Source of the DNA: Heterodera schachtii
Taxonomy: Eukaryota; Nematoda; Chromadorea; Rhabditida; Heteroderidae
DNA length: 64,000 nucleotides
NCBI GenBank assembly: GCA_023374025.1
Contig: SIJG01000007.1
Location: forward strand, 1,407,852 to 1,471,851
Direction of reading: 5' to 3'
The notes below the pieces were generated by a model. That model was not told the origin of the DNA. It saw nothing but the letters and a program-made list of their open reading frames with translations, and did not search any database. A program made the translations under genes and the position numbers. Positions 63,501-64,000 of this stretch are shown here, piece after piece (the first letter of the stretch is position 1; each line of letters starts with the position of its first letter).

Positions 63501-64000
63501 CGGGGAGAAGGGATGCATCCGATGTGAGTGACCCTCCGACCAAAGAAGGCCAATTTGGCACAAGGGCCAAGAAATTGGACACTTGGACATAACGAAGGGA
63601 TTGGAAACAGAAGAGAAAAAGGGGGAGGGGACGAAAATCCAATTTGAGAGGGATTAATTGGGCATTTATGCAAATTTGGCATTGGAAAATGAAAAAGGAA
63701 ACAATGAGAGAGAGAGAAGAGTAATTAGGAGGTAATTATATGAAAAAGTCAAAAACCATTAGCAAATTGCACGACGGACCTTTGCCAAAATGGCGGCATT
63801 TGTGTGTCCCCAAGTTCGCCACTGTCCGCCCAACTTTGCCAATGTTCGCGTGGCTTCCACGGCTCCACCTGCCAATTTGGCCAGTCGCATTTTAAATTTA
63901 ATTTTAATTTTATTAAATACATACCCTAATTAATTGATTATTAATCGTTCATTTGTCTTTGACTTTTTCCCTTTGAAGATGTGAACGAATGTTTGGCCGG
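60515..64000 (+). CDS. Secreted EMI-EGF-cbEGF protein, 5' part (runs off the window)
   Basis: Exon 1 (60515-60660) encodes a signal peptide (MTSSVPPFPFSPFSFRPIFW, SIFLLLFSF) and DVQVDVHNTANVQLGQ. Exon 2 (62453-62587) begins PNVCPHEELEVVTVRKPC and exon 3 (63414-63523) has QLVAECCPGWTHVAGEKGC, together an EMI domain. Exon 4 (from 63763) is a six-Cys EGF module: NCTTDLCQNGGICV, LCQCSRGFHGSTCQF. The next exon begins DVNECLAG, a calcium-binding EGF start. All phases agree if exon 4 ends at 63877 with a GC donor (gccagt). Domain order fits EGFL7 or MEGF6-like extracellular proteins. The first two introns are long (1792 and 826 bases) and contain G/C runs. Confidence 0.82.

Overview
The window is eukaryotic and reads as a nematode genome. 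Genes are split into many short exons by introns that are often 45-75 bases long, and a neuropeptide precursor of the flp-7 type is present. The flp-7 peptide form (APLDRSA-x-ARFG), and at least three introns with a GC instead of a GT donor, point to a plant-parasitic tylenchid, probably a cyst nematode (Heterodera/Globodera). That placement is inference from recall, not a search. Homopolymer runs of 9-18 G or C are scattered through introns and intergenic DNA.

Layout: 1-2.7 kb holds the last exon of a Y-box protein gene and repeat-rich DNA. 2.7-12 kb is gene dense: UVSSA (-), AMDHD1 (+) with a secreted Gln/Tyr/Gly-rich gene nested on the opposite strand of one intron, ILF2 (-) and rps-18 (-). 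12.1-18.5 kb is a MYST acetyltransferase of the KAT6 type (+). 21.5-22.0 kb is flp-7 (+). 22.3-24.1 kb is an unusual KIX-domain protein (-), and 24.4-26.0 kb an unrecognised charged protein (-). 26.4-28.5 kb is sedoheptulokinase (+), followed by a small secreted Cys-rich protein (-). 29.9-31.1 kb contains a hAT-type MITE with its target-site duplication and a palindromic repeat. 31.6-32.4 kb is a complete Y-box protein (+). 33.2-41.7 kb is the spliceosomal helicase Brr2/SNRNP200 (+). 42.1-45.0 kb is a divergent alpha-tubulin (+). 46.9-50.6 kb is a biogenic-amine GPCR (+). 51.2-51.6 kb is tubulin cofactor A (-). 55.8-58.4 kb is an ATF-2/ATF-7-like bZIP factor (+). From 60.5 kb to the right edge is the 5' part of a secreted EMI-EGF-cbEGF protein (+).

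Most genes are housekeeping: splicing (Brr2), translation (rps-18), transcription-coupled repair (UVSSA), RNA binding (ILF2, Y-box), tubulin biogenesis (alpha-tubulin, TBCA), and histidine and sugar metabolism (AMDHD1, SHPK). The most unusual items are the one-peptide-per-exon flp-7 gene, the KIX plus coiled-coil protein, the alpha-tubulin with Glu at position 40, the degenerate second helicase cassette of Brr2, and the two small secreted proteins. Exon joins were worked out by eye from phase, splice dinucleotides and family similarity. Gene ends are firmer than every internal junction.
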